Assembly (NCBI GenBank): GCA_934467435.1
Contig: CAKSLR010000019.1
Coordinates: 1 to 18,801, forward strand
From: an uncultured Eubacteriales bacterium
Lineage (GTDB): Bacteria; Bacillota; Clostridia; Oscillospirales; CAG-272
DNA: 18,801 bases
Reading direction: 5' to 3'
A program made the position numbers and the translations under genes. Shown in pieces: positions 1-7,467 of this stretch; within the stretch, counting starts at the first letter, position 1, and the number at the start of each line of letters is the position of its first letter. A model generated the notes under the pieces. That model had not been told where the DNA came from. It did not search any database and saw nothing but the letters and a program-made list of their open reading frames with translations.

Positions 1-1
1 C

Positions 2-382
2 TCCAAGACCGCGCAGAACGAACTCATCAACATCATCACCATCATGCTGGGCGTTTCGGTGGGTGCTACCGCAGGTGCGGGAAACTTTCTTACCGCGCAG
101 ACCCTCGGCATTGTGGCGCTGGGGCTGGTCGCCTTTGCGGTTTCAACGCTCGGCGGTCTTCTGTTTGGCAAGTTGATGTGCGCACTGACTCACGGCAAGA
201 TCAATCCGTTGATCGGCTCTGCCGGCGTTTCCGCCGTGCCGATGGCGGCGCGGGTCTCGCAGGATGTCGGGCGGGAGGAAAACCCTGCAAACTTCCTTCT
301 GATGCACGCCATGGGACCAAATGTGGCAGGCGTAATCGGTTCTGCCGTTGCGGCAGGCGTTTTCCTGCAAATGTTCCAGTAA
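2..382 (+). CDS. oadB: Oxaloacetate decarboxylase beta subunit, C-terminal part (partial)
   Basis: This is the C-terminal end of the integral-membrane beta subunit of a biotin-dependent, sodium-pumping decarboxylase. In the family, the subunit decarboxylates carboxybiotin and couples this to Na+ export. The reading frame is already open at base 2 and runs to the TAA at 380-382, so the start lies outside the window. Visible family signatures are the stretches LGVSVGATAGAGNFL, SAGVSAVPMAARVSQDVG and ANFLLMHAMGPNVAGVIGS, plus hydrophobic segments typical of the last membrane helices. The carboxyltransferase gene oadA follows 47 bases later on the same strand, which supports one operon. The beta subunits of glutaconyl-CoA and methylmalonyl-CoA decarboxylases are very similar; the neighbouring oadA favours oxaloacetate. 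The family is certain, the exact substrate is inferred. Confidence 0.93.
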   Translation, partial: SKTAQNELINIITIMLGVSVGATAGAGNFLTAQTLGIVALGLVAFAVSTLGGLLFGKLMCALTHGKINPLIGSAGVSAVPMAARVSQDVGREENPANFLLMHAMGPNVAGVIGSAVAAGVFLQMFQ

Positions 383-402
383 TACAAAAACGTAAGAAAG
401 GA

Positions 403-429
403 ATGACGACCTAGCGGTCGGTTACCAAT
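403..429 (+). promoter_or_regulatory. oadA leader: SD, perfect hairpin, then distant ATG
   Basis: A strong SD-like AGAAAGGA lies at 395-402, but the oadA ATG is at 430, about 27 bases on, too far for normal initiation. Between them CGACC (407-411) and GGTCG (416-420) form a perfect 5-bp stem with loop TAGC. Folding it leaves an effective gap of about 13 bases. A stop (412-414) lies in the oadA frame, so no earlier in-frame start exists. A minimal ORF, ATG-ACG-ACC-TAG, begins at 403. The role is inferred. Confidence 0.45.
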
Positions 430-1824
430 ATGGCAAAAGTAAAAATTACCGAAACGGTGCTGCGTGACTCGCACCAGTCGCTTGCCGCAACCCGTATGAC
501 CACCGAGGAGATGCTCCCCTCCCTGGAGATGCTTGACGCGGTGGGGTATCATTCGCTGGAAGCCTGGGGCGGTGCCACGTTTGACGCCTGCCTGCGGTTT
601 TTGAACGAGGATCCGTGGCATCGTTTGCGCGTGATCCGTGACCACGTGAAAAACACCAAACTACAAATGCTCTTCCGCGGACAGAATATTCTCGGCTACC
701 GCCACTATGCGGACGATGTGGTGGAGTATTTCGTGCAGAAATCCATTGCAAACGGCATTGACATCATCCGTATTTTCGACGCGCTGAACGACGCGCGCAA
801 CCTGCAGACCGCCATCCGCGCCACCAAGCGCGAGGGCGGACACGTGCAGGCGGCGTTCAGTTACACCACCAGCCCCTTCCACACCAACGAGGCATTTGCC
901 GCCTATGCAAAGGAACTGGAGGAAATGGGCGCAGACTCCATCTGTATCAAGGATATGGCAGGTCTGCTCAAACCCTATGACGCCTATCAGTTGGTCAAGG
1001 CGCTGAAGGCCTCGGTCTCCATTCCGATTCAGTTGCATACCCACTACACTGCCGGACTGGCTTCGATGACCATCCTGAAGGCAGTAGAGGCGGGGGTTGA
1101 TATTGTGGATACCGCCATTTCGCCCTTTGCCATGGGTACCTCGCAGGCGCCGACCGAATCCATCGTAGCCACGCTGCAGGGCACCCCGTATGACACCGGG
1201 CTTGACCTTGCCAAACTCGATGCGGTTGCCAAATACTTCACCCCCCTCCGGGAAAAATATCTGAAGAGCGGTCTGATCGACCCGAAGGTACTCAAGGTCG
1301 ATGTCAATGCCCTGCTCTACCAGGTGCCGGGCGGCATGCTTTCCAACCTGGTTTCGCAGCTCAAGCAGGCAGGCAAGTCCGATCTGTTGCCCGAAGTGCT
1401 GGCAGAAGTGCCGCGCGTTCGTGCAGACGCCGGCTATATCCCGCTGGTAACCCCGTCCTCCCAGATTGTCGGCACCCAGGCGGTGTTCAACGTGGTGATG
1501 GGCGAGCGCTACAAAATGGTAACGAAGGAATTCAAGGGGCTCATTCGTGGCGAATACGGCAAAACGCCGGCACCGGTGGATGAAAACTTCCGCCGCAAGA
1601 TCATCGGGGATGAAAAGCCGATTGACTATCGCCCGGCAGATGACCTGAAGCCCGAGTTACCCTCCCTGCGGGAGCGTGTGGCACCGTATGCCGAGCAGGA
1701 GGAAGACCTGCTGACGCTCGCGCTGTTTGAACAGGTCGCCATTAAGTTCTTCGAGAACCGCAAGGCTGCCAAATACAAACTGGACGAAAACGGCGATCCC
1801 GCTCTCGGCGTGCACGCCGTGTGA
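430..1824 (+). CDS. oadA: Oxaloacetate decarboxylase alpha subunit, carboxyltransferase part
   Basis: A 464-residue biotin-dependent carboxyltransferase of the OadA / pyruvate carboxylase subunit B / transcarboxylase 5S family. It moves a carboxyl group from oxaloacetate to carrier-bound biotin in the cytoplasm, feeding the membrane beta subunit encoded just upstream. The TIM-barrel motifs are clear: TETVLRDSHQSL with the metal-ligand Asp13, LFRGQNILGYRHYADDVV (81-98), RIFDALND, CIKDMAG with the likely carbamylated Lys174, and the metal-binding HTH at 203-205. The protein ends near 464, whereas single-chain OadA runs to about 590 because it also carries a biotinyl domain with an MKM-type site. 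No such site is present here, so the biotin carrier must be a separate protein, probably encoded upstream of the window. The ATG at 430 is the only usable in-frame start because a TAG lies at 412-414. A strong terminator follows the stop. It could equally be named pycB; the oadB neighbour favours oadA. Confidence 0.92.
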   Translation: MAKVKITETVLRDSHQSLAATRMTTEEMLPSLEMLDAVGYHSLEAWGGATFDACLRFLNEDPWHRLRVIRDHVKNTKLQMLFRGQNILGYRHYADDVVEYFVQKSIANGIDIIRIFDALNDARNLQTAIRATKREGGHVQAAFSYTTSPFHTNEAFAAYAKELEEMGADSICIKDMAGLLKPYDAYQLVKALKASVSIPIQLHTHYTAGLASMTILKAVEAGVDIVDTAISPFAMGTSQAPTESIVATLQGTPYDTGLDLAKLDAVAKYFTPLREKYLKSGLIDPKVLKVDVNALLYQVPGGMLSNLVSQLKQAGKSDLLPEVLAEVPRVRADAGYIPLVTPSSQIVGTQAVFNVVMGERYKMVTKEFKGLIRGEYGKTPAPVDENFRRKIIGDEKPIDYRPADDLKPELPSLRERVAPYAEQEEDLLTLALFEQVAIKFFENRKAAKYKLDENGDPALGVHAV

Positions 1825-1825
1825 C

Positions 1826-1862
1826 AAAAAGCGCCCCTGCCATCCGGCAGGGGCGCTTTTTT
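1826..1862 (+). terminator. Rho-independent terminator of the oad operon
   Basis: The perfect 11-bp stem GCGCCCCTGCC (1831-1841) / GGCAGGGGCGC (1846-1856) has an ATCC loop and a T6 tract (1857-1862). The A5 run in front lets it act in reverse too. It begins directly after the oadA stop. Confidence 0.95.
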
Positions 1863-1943
1863 CACGGAGAACGGGTACCAAAAACAAAACGGGTTCCCCG
1901 GCATCCGCGGGACGGAGTGCTTTGCCGCATGGCAAAGCCGCCC
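1863..1943. other. Spacer between convergent terminators, with an extra hairpin
   Basis: No gene is seen here. The stretch holds a perfect 8-bp stem, GCTTTGCC (1919-1926) / GGCAAAGC (1931-1938), with a GCAT loop and no T tract on either side. It also holds imperfect copies of GGGTACC and GGGTTCC. It is not a tRNA: no acceptor or T-arm can be assembled. Confidence 0.5.
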
Positions 1944-1987
1944 GATAAAAACATAAAGAGACGCCTGCCGCATCGGCAGGCGTCTCT
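1944..1987 (-). terminator. Rho-independent terminator of the yybS-ftsH operon
   Basis: Read on the minus strand, a 14-bp perfect stem (pairs 1957-1970 with 1974-1987, 3-base loop) is followed by TTTATGTTTTTAT. It lies 10 bases after the ftsH stop. Confidence 0.92.
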
Positions 1988-1997
1988 GACATTGGCA

Positions 1998-4079
1998 TCA
2001 GCGGCGGGAATCCCCGTTCTTAGGGTCATCCCGATCCCGGAAAATCCCGAGTCGGTCAAAGAGTTCTTCCTCTTCCGAATGGGTATCCTCCGATTTCGGT
2101 GCGCCAGCTTCTCTTTCCTTGCGTGCCTGTTCTTCGGCAGCCTTTTGCTCGGCTGCTTTCTGATTTTCCTCGGCGCTCTTCTGTTCGCGTGCCGCGTCAA
2201 TCGCTTCCAGATCCTCCATCGTCACACCGTCCCGCTCCATCGCCGCGCGGAAGGTCTCCCCTTCCATCGTCTCATGCTTCAGAAGGTAAGCGGCAACCAG
2301 TTCCAGTTTCTCTCGGTGACCCGCAATATATTCGCGGCAGCGCCCATGCGCCTCATCAATAATCCGGCGAATCTCTTCGTCAATGGCAGAGGCAGTCTCT
2401 TCCGAATAGGTTTTGGAGTTGTTGAAATCGCGCCCGAGGAAGACCTCGTCGCTGCTGTGCTCCGAGCCGTAAAGCACCGTTCCGAGGCGGTCGCTCATAC
2501 CGTAACGGGTCACCATATCGGTTGCCACGCGGGTTGCCTGCTGAATGTCGTTCGAGGCACCGGTCGAAATATCGCCAAGCACCAACTCTTCCGCCACACG
2601 ACCGCCAAGGCAAACCACGATGTCGTCCAGCATCTGATTTTTCGTCTGCCCCAGCTGATCCTCTTCTGGCATCATCAGCGTCACACCACCGGTTCTGCCT
2701 GCCGGCAGAATGGTGATCTGTTTCACAGGATCGGCAAGCGGTGCGCAGAAGGACGCCACGGCATGCCCCGCCTCATGATAGGCGCAAAGGCGATTGTCCT
2801 TCTCGGTACGGATTGCGGATTTTTTGCGCGGACCGAGCAGAATCTTCATATACGCATCTTCGATATCCTGCGAGCCGATCAGACTCTTTTGCCGCCGGGC
2901 GGCAAGCAGGGCGGATTCGTTCAGCAGGTTTGCGAGGTCAGCGCCCGTAAAACCGATGGTCATTTGCGCCACATGGCGGAAACTGACCGTCTCTTCAAAC
3001 GGTTTTCCTTTGGCGTGAACCCGCAGAATTTCCTCCCTGCCCTTGATATCGGGGTAGCCCACCGTCACCTGGCGGTCAAACCGACCGGGGCGCAAAAGGG
3101 CGGGGTCCAACACGTCGGGGCGGTTGGTTGCCGCCATGACGATAATGCCCTGATGCGTACCGAACCCATCCATTTCAACGAGCAACTGGTTCAGGGTCTG
3201 TTCGCGTTCATCGTGACCGCCGCCAAGACCCGCGCCGCGGTGCCGACCGACGGCATCAATTTCATCGATAAAGATAATGCTGGCGGGGTTTTTCCGTGCG
3301 GTATCAAACAAATCACGCACACGGGAGGCGCCGACACCCACATACATCTCTACAAAATCCGAACCGGAAATGGAGTAAAAAGGCACATTTGCCTCGCCTG
3401 CCACGGCTTTGGCCAGCAGCGTCTTACCGGTACCCGGAGGGCCCACCAGCAGCACGCCGCGCGGAATCCGTGCGCCGAGGCGGGAAAACTTCTGCGGATC
3501 CCGCAAAAATTCCACCACTTCCCAAAGTTCTTCCTTTTCTTCGTCCGCCCCCGCAACATCGGAGAATTTCACGGTATTCTGTGCATCGCCGTTTGCCGTA
3601 CGGGTGCGGGCGCGGGAGAACGAGTTCATCTTTCCGCCCATCCCGCTTGCGGCACGGTTCATCATCACAATCATGACAACAACAAAACCGATGAGCAGCA
3701 GATAGGGGATATAGGAAACGAACCACGGCATTTGCGCGGGTGCTTCAAAATCATATTTTTTCAGCGTATTTCCCGAGGCGGAATTCTTCACCGCCAGATC
3801 CTGCAGGTACTCGATCTGCGCGTTATTGCTGAGCTGATACTGATGGCTGACCGTCTTGCCGGCGTCATCCGTCGTTTTCAGTGTCAACAGATAGGAGGAG
3901 GAAACCGTAAACTCACTGACGCGGTCCTCTTCAAACAGGCGCTGCACATCACTCCAGGTAAATGCCTCCTGCCGGTTGGCGGATGCCGACCAAACGGACG
4001 CCGCCAGCACGAACACGAGGATCATTGCCACAAAAAAGATGATATTTCTTACATTGACTTTCATCCGGTTCTTCACCAT
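1998..4079 (-). CDS. ftsH: ATP-dependent zinc metalloprotease FtsH
   Basis: A 693-residue membrane-anchored AAA+ protease that extracts and degrades misassembled or short-lived membrane and cytoplasmic proteins as a hexamer. Order of parts: membrane helix (about 12-30), extracytoplasmic FtsH-ext domain (40-115), second helix (about 119-141), AAA+ module with Walker A GPPGTGKT (213-220), Walker B IIFIDEID (268-275) and second region of homology ATNRPDVLDPALLRPGRFDR (317-336), then the M41 peptidase with HEAGH (435-439) and the third zinc ligand Asp511 in GASNDIQQAT. The tail from about 630 is Glu/Ala/Lys-rich and probably coiled. It is the last gene of the minus-strand operon, 139 bases after tilS; hpt, often found between these two genes in Firmicutes, is absent. 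The start is uncertain: GGGAAAGG ends one base before the ATG at 4079, leaving the GTG at 4076 or the ATG at 4064 possible. The family call is certain. Confidence 0.98.
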   Translation of the reverse strand: MVKNRMKVNVRNIIFFVAMILVFVLAASVWSASANRQEAFTWSDVQRLFEEDRVSEFTVSSSYLLTLKTTDDAGKTVSHQYQLSNNAQIEYLQDLAVKNSASGNTLKKYDFEAPAQMPWFVSYIPYLLLIGFVVVMIVMMNRAASGMGGKMNSFSRARTRTANGDAQNTVKFSDVAGADEEKEELWEVVEFLRDPQKFSRLGARIPRGVLLVGPPGTGKTLLAKAVAGEANVPFYSISGSDFVEMYVGVGASRVRDLFDTARKNPASIIFIDEIDAVGRHRGAGLGGGHDEREQTLNQLLVEMDGFGTHQGIIVMAATNRPDVLDPALLRPGRFDRQVTVGYPDIKGREEILRVHAKGKPFEETVSFRHVAQMTIGFTGADLANLLNESALLAARRQKSLIGSQDIEDAYMKILLGPRKKSAIRTEKDNRLCAYHEAGHAVASFCAPLADPVKQITILPAGRTGGVTLMMPEEDQLGQTKNQMLDDIVVCLGGRVAEELVLGDISTGASNDIQQATRVATDMVTRYGMSDRLGTVLYGSEHSSDEVFLGRDFNNSKTYSEETASAIDEEIRRIIDEAHGRCREYIAGHREKLELVAAYLLKHETMEGETFRAAMERDGVTMEDLEAIDAAREQKSAEENQKAAEQKAAEEQARKEREAGAPKSEDTHSEEEELFDRLGIFRDRDDPKNGDSRR

Positions 4080-4139
4080 ACCTTTCCCGACCGGTACAAG
4101 GGTTGCACCGGGGAATCATTTGCCCGCGCCGGGCGGGCA
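4080..4139 (-). promoter_or_regulatory. ftsH leader with two hairpins
   Basis: On the minus strand two stem-loops precede ftsH. The first is TGCCCGC / GCGGGCA (7 bp, bases 4121-4139). The second is CCGGTGCAA / TTGTACCGG with a CCC loop (9 bp including one G-U pair, bases 4091-4111). The second ends 2 bases before GGGAAAGG, the ftsH SD. Neither has a T tract. I see no promoter in the tilS-ftsH gap. Control of ftsH translation or mRNA processing is a guess. Confidence 0.4.
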
Positions 4140-4218
4140 GACGTTCGTTTTTGCGGACGGCGGGGCAAAAAGAAGAGCCGCGCGCCGCGATATGCCCCGC
4201 ACGAGACCGACAAGGGCT

Positions 4219-5637
4219 TTATCTGTCACCGCCACGGCAGAAATACAAGAAAAGGGGGTTTCCCGATCCTGCGGTGCTTTCATCACGAACCCCGAAACCG
4301 GGCACCCATACGATGCCGCGTTCGTCATACACGATCGGCCATGCCGCACGCACGCGCGGCGGCAGGTGCCGCCCCGCCAGCAGGCGGCGTACGGTACGGG
4401 TCATATTCCCGTAGCGATAAACGTCCCCTGCGTGCCGTGTACGCACCGCCAATCTACCTGATATTGTAGCAGAATCGACCTTGGCTTGTATTGATAAATT
4501 GTAAACAATTCCCGTTCGTTTTTCAAATTCCGCCGGTTCCTCATGCAGAAGCCACAAGGTGCCGCCGCCGTTTCCCAGGTGGTTTTCTCCCATTTTGAGA
4601 GGAAAATCATAGGTGACGGCGGAATCGTTTCCGGCAACGGAAACCGTTACCGTGTCGCGATACCGCTCTACGGATACGCCCCCCGGCAGCGGGTAGATAC
4701 CGCGCACGGTCTCGGAGGAAAGGAAACGCAGGCAAGAGAGAAAATGCGCGCGCTCGGGCATGCCCGTGCCTCCGCACGCAAGATACATCCGCCCAAGAAC
4801 CCGCACGGCAAGCGGGTGCGGCAGTGCAAGCAGCGCCGCGCGGGAAACCGTCTCTCCCCGTACCATCTCCGCACAGGTCTGCTCTGCCAGGCGGTCAAGG
4901 AACGCCGCATCCTCCCGCAGGTTTTCGCACAGGCGGTTTGCTGCCGCCTCGGGCGATGCCTGGATGCGGGAGATCCGCGGCAAAACCTCGTGCCGGAGGT
5001 AGTTACGTGCGTAATCATCCGTGCCGTTGGTTTCATCGGTCACGTAGGGCAGCACCTCTTCTTCCACCGCCGCCAGAATCTCCGCACGGGAAAGGGAAAG
5101 CAGCGGGCGCACATACGCCCCGCGGATGGGCGGAATGCCGCACATACCGCGAATGCCGCTGCCGCGCAAAAGATGCAAAAGAAGCGTTTCCAGATTATCG
5201 GTCGCGTGGTGCGCCGTTGCGCAAACACCATAGATCGGATGCGCGGTCAGAAGACCGTCCAGCGCCCGGTAACGCAGCGTCCGCGCCGCCCCCTCAAGAC
5301 CCTGTCCTTTTCCCTCTTCTGCGGCAAAGGCCGGGGTATCTACCCGGCACAAAAAGAAGGGGATGCCTGCCGCCTGCGCGGTATCACGGCAGAATGCCGC
5401 ATCCCGCTCCGCCGTTTCCCCGCGGATACCGTGGTGTACATGCGCCGCGGCAAAGGGAAGATGCCGCTCTTTCGTATAATCCCGCAAAAGCGAAAACAAA
5501 AGCACCGAATCCGCCCCGCCGGAAAACGCAAGCAGCACCCCACGGCAAAGGAGCGGTTCGATGCCGGACTCCCGTATATACGAGGAAAAGCATTCCCATG
5601 CGTGCCGGTAAGCGGCGCCGCGCTGTGGCGCACTCAT
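4219..5637 (-). CDS. tilS: tRNA(Ile)-lysidine synthetase TilS
   Basis: A 472-residue cytoplasmic enzyme that joins lysine to C34 of the CAU-anticodon tRNA-Ile2 using ATP, switching its decoding from AUG to AUA. The N-terminal N-type ATP pyrophosphatase domain shows the PP-loop SGGADS (39-44), HVHHGIRG (66-73), TAHHATDN (141-148) and LLRGSGIRG (156-164). A middle substrate-binding region follows, and a C-terminal TilS domain begins near RLAVRTRHAGDVYR (395-408) and includes MTRTVRRLL. The length is normal for the two-domain form. Its ATG overlaps the dnaB stop by 4 bases (ATGA, 5634-5637), so translation is probably coupled. The next gene on the operon is ftsH. In many Firmicutes hpt lies between tilS and ftsH; here there is only a 139-base gap with no coding trace. 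Confidence 0.96.
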   Translation of the reverse strand: MSAPQRGAAYRHAWECFSSYIRESGIEPLLCRGVLLAFSGGADSVLLFSLLRDYTKERHLPFAAAHVHHGIRGETAERDAAFCRDTAQAAGIPFFLCRVDTPAFAAEEGKGQGLEGAARTLRYRALDGLLTAHPIYGVCATAHHATDNLETLLLHLLRGSGIRGMCGIPPIRGAYVRPLLSLSRAEILAAVEEEVLPYVTDETNGTDDYARNYLRHEVLPRISRIQASPEAAANRLCENLREDAAFLDRLAEQTCAEMVRGETVSRAALLALPHPLAVRVLGRMYLACGGTGMPERAHFLSCLRFLSSETVRGIYPLPGGVSVERYRDTVTVSVAGNDSAVTYDFPLKMGENHLGNGGGTLWLLHEEPAEFEKRTGIVYNLSIQAKVDSATISGRLAVRTRHAGDVYRYGNMTRTVRRLLAGRHLPPRVRAAWPIVYDERGIVWVPGFGVRDESTAGSGNPLFLYFCRGGDR

Positions 5638-6977
5638 CCTGCCGCCCCCCCGTCATCCAGCGTGCGGAATTTGGTAAACTGACCGATCCAGCCCATGCGA
5701 ACGGTATCGGTCGAACCGTGACGGTTTTTGGCAACGATGACTTCCGCGGTGTTCGCCTCCGCATCCTTGCCGCCGTCCTGGTCTTTATAGTATTCCTCAC
5801 GATACAGGAACATAACCACATCCGCGTCCTGTTCGATAGCACCCGAATCACGCAGGTCGGAAAGCATCGGTTTTTTACTGGTACGTCCTTCGGGTCCGCG
5901 GGAAAGCTGTGCACAGCAAATAACCGGCACGCCGAGATCCTTTGCCATAATCTTCAGGTTTCGCGAAATATCGCTGACCTCCTGCACGCGGTTATCGATA
6001 TTCTTTCCGCTTTGCATGAGCTGCAGATAGTCGATCACCACCAGCCCAAGGTTCTTGACCCGGCGCAGCTTGGCTTTCATATCGGTCACGGTCACGCCCG
6101 TGGTATCATCCACCAGAATATCGCAACCCGAAAGTTGCGCCGCGGCGTCCGCCAAGCGCGGCCAGTCATCGGCTTTGATCTCCCCGCTGCGCAGGCTGTG
6201 GCTATCGACCATAGCCTCACTGGAAAGCATTCGGTTAACAAGCTGTTCCCCCGACATTTCGAGGGAAAAAATGCAAACGCTTTTCTTGGTTGCCTTTGCC
6301 ACATTGGTGGCAATGTTCATCGCAAAACTGGTTTTACCCATGCCGGGGCGGGCGCCGATCAGCACCAGGTCGCCCTTTCCCATTTCCACCAGCACCCGGT
6401 CCAGCCCAGAAAAGCCGGTGGTGGTGCGATCCACCTTTCCCTGTGCGGCGGAAAGCGCCTCGAGGCCACTGTACACGTTCGCCATAATATCGCGGATATG
6501 GCGGAACTCCCGCGAATCGCGGTTCTGTGCAATTTCAAAAATCCGCTGCTCCGCGGCATCCACGATATGACGGACTTCCCCCGCCTCGCTGTACGCCGTT
6601 TCGCTGATTTCCTCGCACGCATCAATCAGGCGGCGCAAAATCGCCTTCTCGTGCACAATGCCGGCATAATCCTTTACATTGGCGGCGGTCGGCACCATGC
6701 GGGCGATCTGGGCGATGTAATCCATCCCGCTCTGCTCGGTATAGGTGCCGTTGCGCACCAGTGTGTTCAAAAGGGTGACCGCGTCGATTTCCCGGCTGGC
6801 AAGGAACATATCGCTCATCGCCTCAAAAATATGCCGGTGTTCCTCCAGGTAAAAATCGTCGGCCGTCAGAATTCCCGTTACGCTGCCAAAACATTCCGGC
6901 TTGATGAGAACCGAGCCGAGAACCGACTGCTCCGCCTCAATGGAAACGGGCATCTTTTTGAACAATTCCGTATTCAT
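5634..6977 (-). CDS. dnaB: Replicative DNA helicase DnaB (Gram-positive DnaC)
   Basis: A 447-residue hexameric 5'-3' helicase that unwinds DNA ahead of the replisome and interacts with primase through its N-terminal domain. That domain (about 10-105) includes PVSIEAEQSVLGSVL. The RecA-like domain has Walker A GARPGMGKTS (about 208-217), SLEMS (238-242), Walker B LVVIDYLQLM (312-321), AQLSR (356-360), SDLRDSGAIEQDAD (373-386) and the C-terminal VAKNRHG strand. There is no intein. An ATG five codons upstream (6992) would overlap rplI, but the ATG at 6977 has GAGGA four bases before it and lies 7 bases after the rplI stop, so I chose it. The rplI-dnaB pair is conserved in Firmicutes. The gene overlaps tilS by 4 bases at its end. 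Confidence 0.97.
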   Translation of the reverse strand: MNTELFKKMPVSIEAEQSVLGSVLIKPECFGSVTGILTADDFYLEEHRHIFEAMSDMFLASREIDAVTLLNTLVRNGTYTEQSGMDYIAQIARMVPTAANVKDYAGIVHEKAILRRLIDACEEISETAYSEAGEVRHIVDAAEQRIFEIAQNRDSREFRHIRDIMANVYSGLEALSAAQGKVDRTTTGFSGLDRVLVEMGKGDLVLIGARPGMGKTSFAMNIATNVAKATKKSVCIFSLEMSGEQLVNRMLSSEAMVDSHSLRSGEIKADDWPRLADAAAQLSGCDILVDDTTGVTVTDMKAKLRRVKNLGLVVIDYLQLMQSGKNIDNRVQEVSDISRNLKIMAKDLGVPVICCAQLSRGPEGRTSKKPMLSDLRDSGAIEQDADVVMFLYREEYYKDQDGGKDAEANTAEVIVAKNRHGSTDTVRMGWIGQFTKFRTLDDGGAAG

Positions 6978-6984
6978 GCGTTCC

Positions 6985-7425
6985 TCATGCATCCACGTCT
7001 ACCGTGAAGGTCGCGGAAATTTCCGCATAGAGCTTCACCGTAGCGTGGTAAGTACCGTGCGTCTTAATGGTTTCCATCTCCAGTTTCCGGCGGTCAATCA
7101 CAATGCCGGTCTGCTTTTCCAGTTCCTCCGCCACATCCTTCGGGGTAACGGCGCCGTACAGTCTGCCGTCCGGGCTGCTCTGGCTGTGAATCTTCAGGCA
7201 CACGTCCTTCAGGCGCGCTGCCGTTTCATTTGCCGCGCGGCGTTCCTCCTCGACCTTAAAACGGCGGGCATCTTCTTTCCCTTTCAGGTCATTCTGTGCC
7301 TTGGCATCCGCCGGAATCGCCAGTTTCTGCGGAAAAAGGAAATTGCGGGCATAGCCGTCCGGCACATCGAGAATCTGATCCTTTTTGCCTTTTCCCTTTA
7401 CATCTTTGACCAAAATTACTTTCAT
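6985..7425 (-). CDS. rplI: 50S ribosomal protein L9
   Basis: A 146-residue protein of the large ribosomal subunit that binds 23S rRNA near the L1 stalk and limits frameshifting. It opens with the family's MKVILVKDVKGKGKKD and has DVPDGYARNFLFPQKLA in the N-terminal RNA-binding domain, the charged connecting helix (about 45-75) and the C-terminal domain with GRLYGAVTPKDVAEEL. The length is normal for L9. An in-frame ATG nine codons earlier (7452) is not conserved; the chosen ATG at 7425 has AAAGGAG about 10 bases upstream. It sits between gdpP (42-base gap) and dnaB (7-base gap). Confidence 0.98.
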   Translation of the reverse strand: MKVILVKDVKGKGKKDQILDVPDGYARNFLFPQKLAIPADAKAQNDLKGKEDARRFKVEEERRAANETAARLKDVCLKIHSQSSPDGRLYGAVTPKDVAEELEKQTGIVIDRRKLEMETIKTHGTYHATVKLYAEISATFTVDVDA

Positions 7426-7467
7426 GGTAATAAGACTCCTTTCATCTGTCACAAAGGTTATGATCGT

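Noticed and set aside
1863..1943. A tRNA or small RNA gene in the convergent spacer
   Set aside because: No cloverleaf, T-loop sequence or promoter could be found.
4080..4218. A possible remnant of hpt between tilS and ftsH
   Set aside because: No frame in the gap shows phosphoribosyltransferase motifs; the gap is GC-rich with hairpins only.
1821..4469. An 882-codon open frame on the plus strand opposite ftsH
   Set aside because: It is codon-aligned antisense to ftsH and stays open because TTA, CTA and TCA codons are rare in these genes. It runs through two terminators and the predicted protein is basic and low in family signatures.
4824..7007. A 727-codon open frame on the plus strand opposite tilS and dnaB
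   Set aside because: This is the same codon-bias artefact. dnaB and tilS on the other strand have complete family motifs and proper ribosome binding sites.
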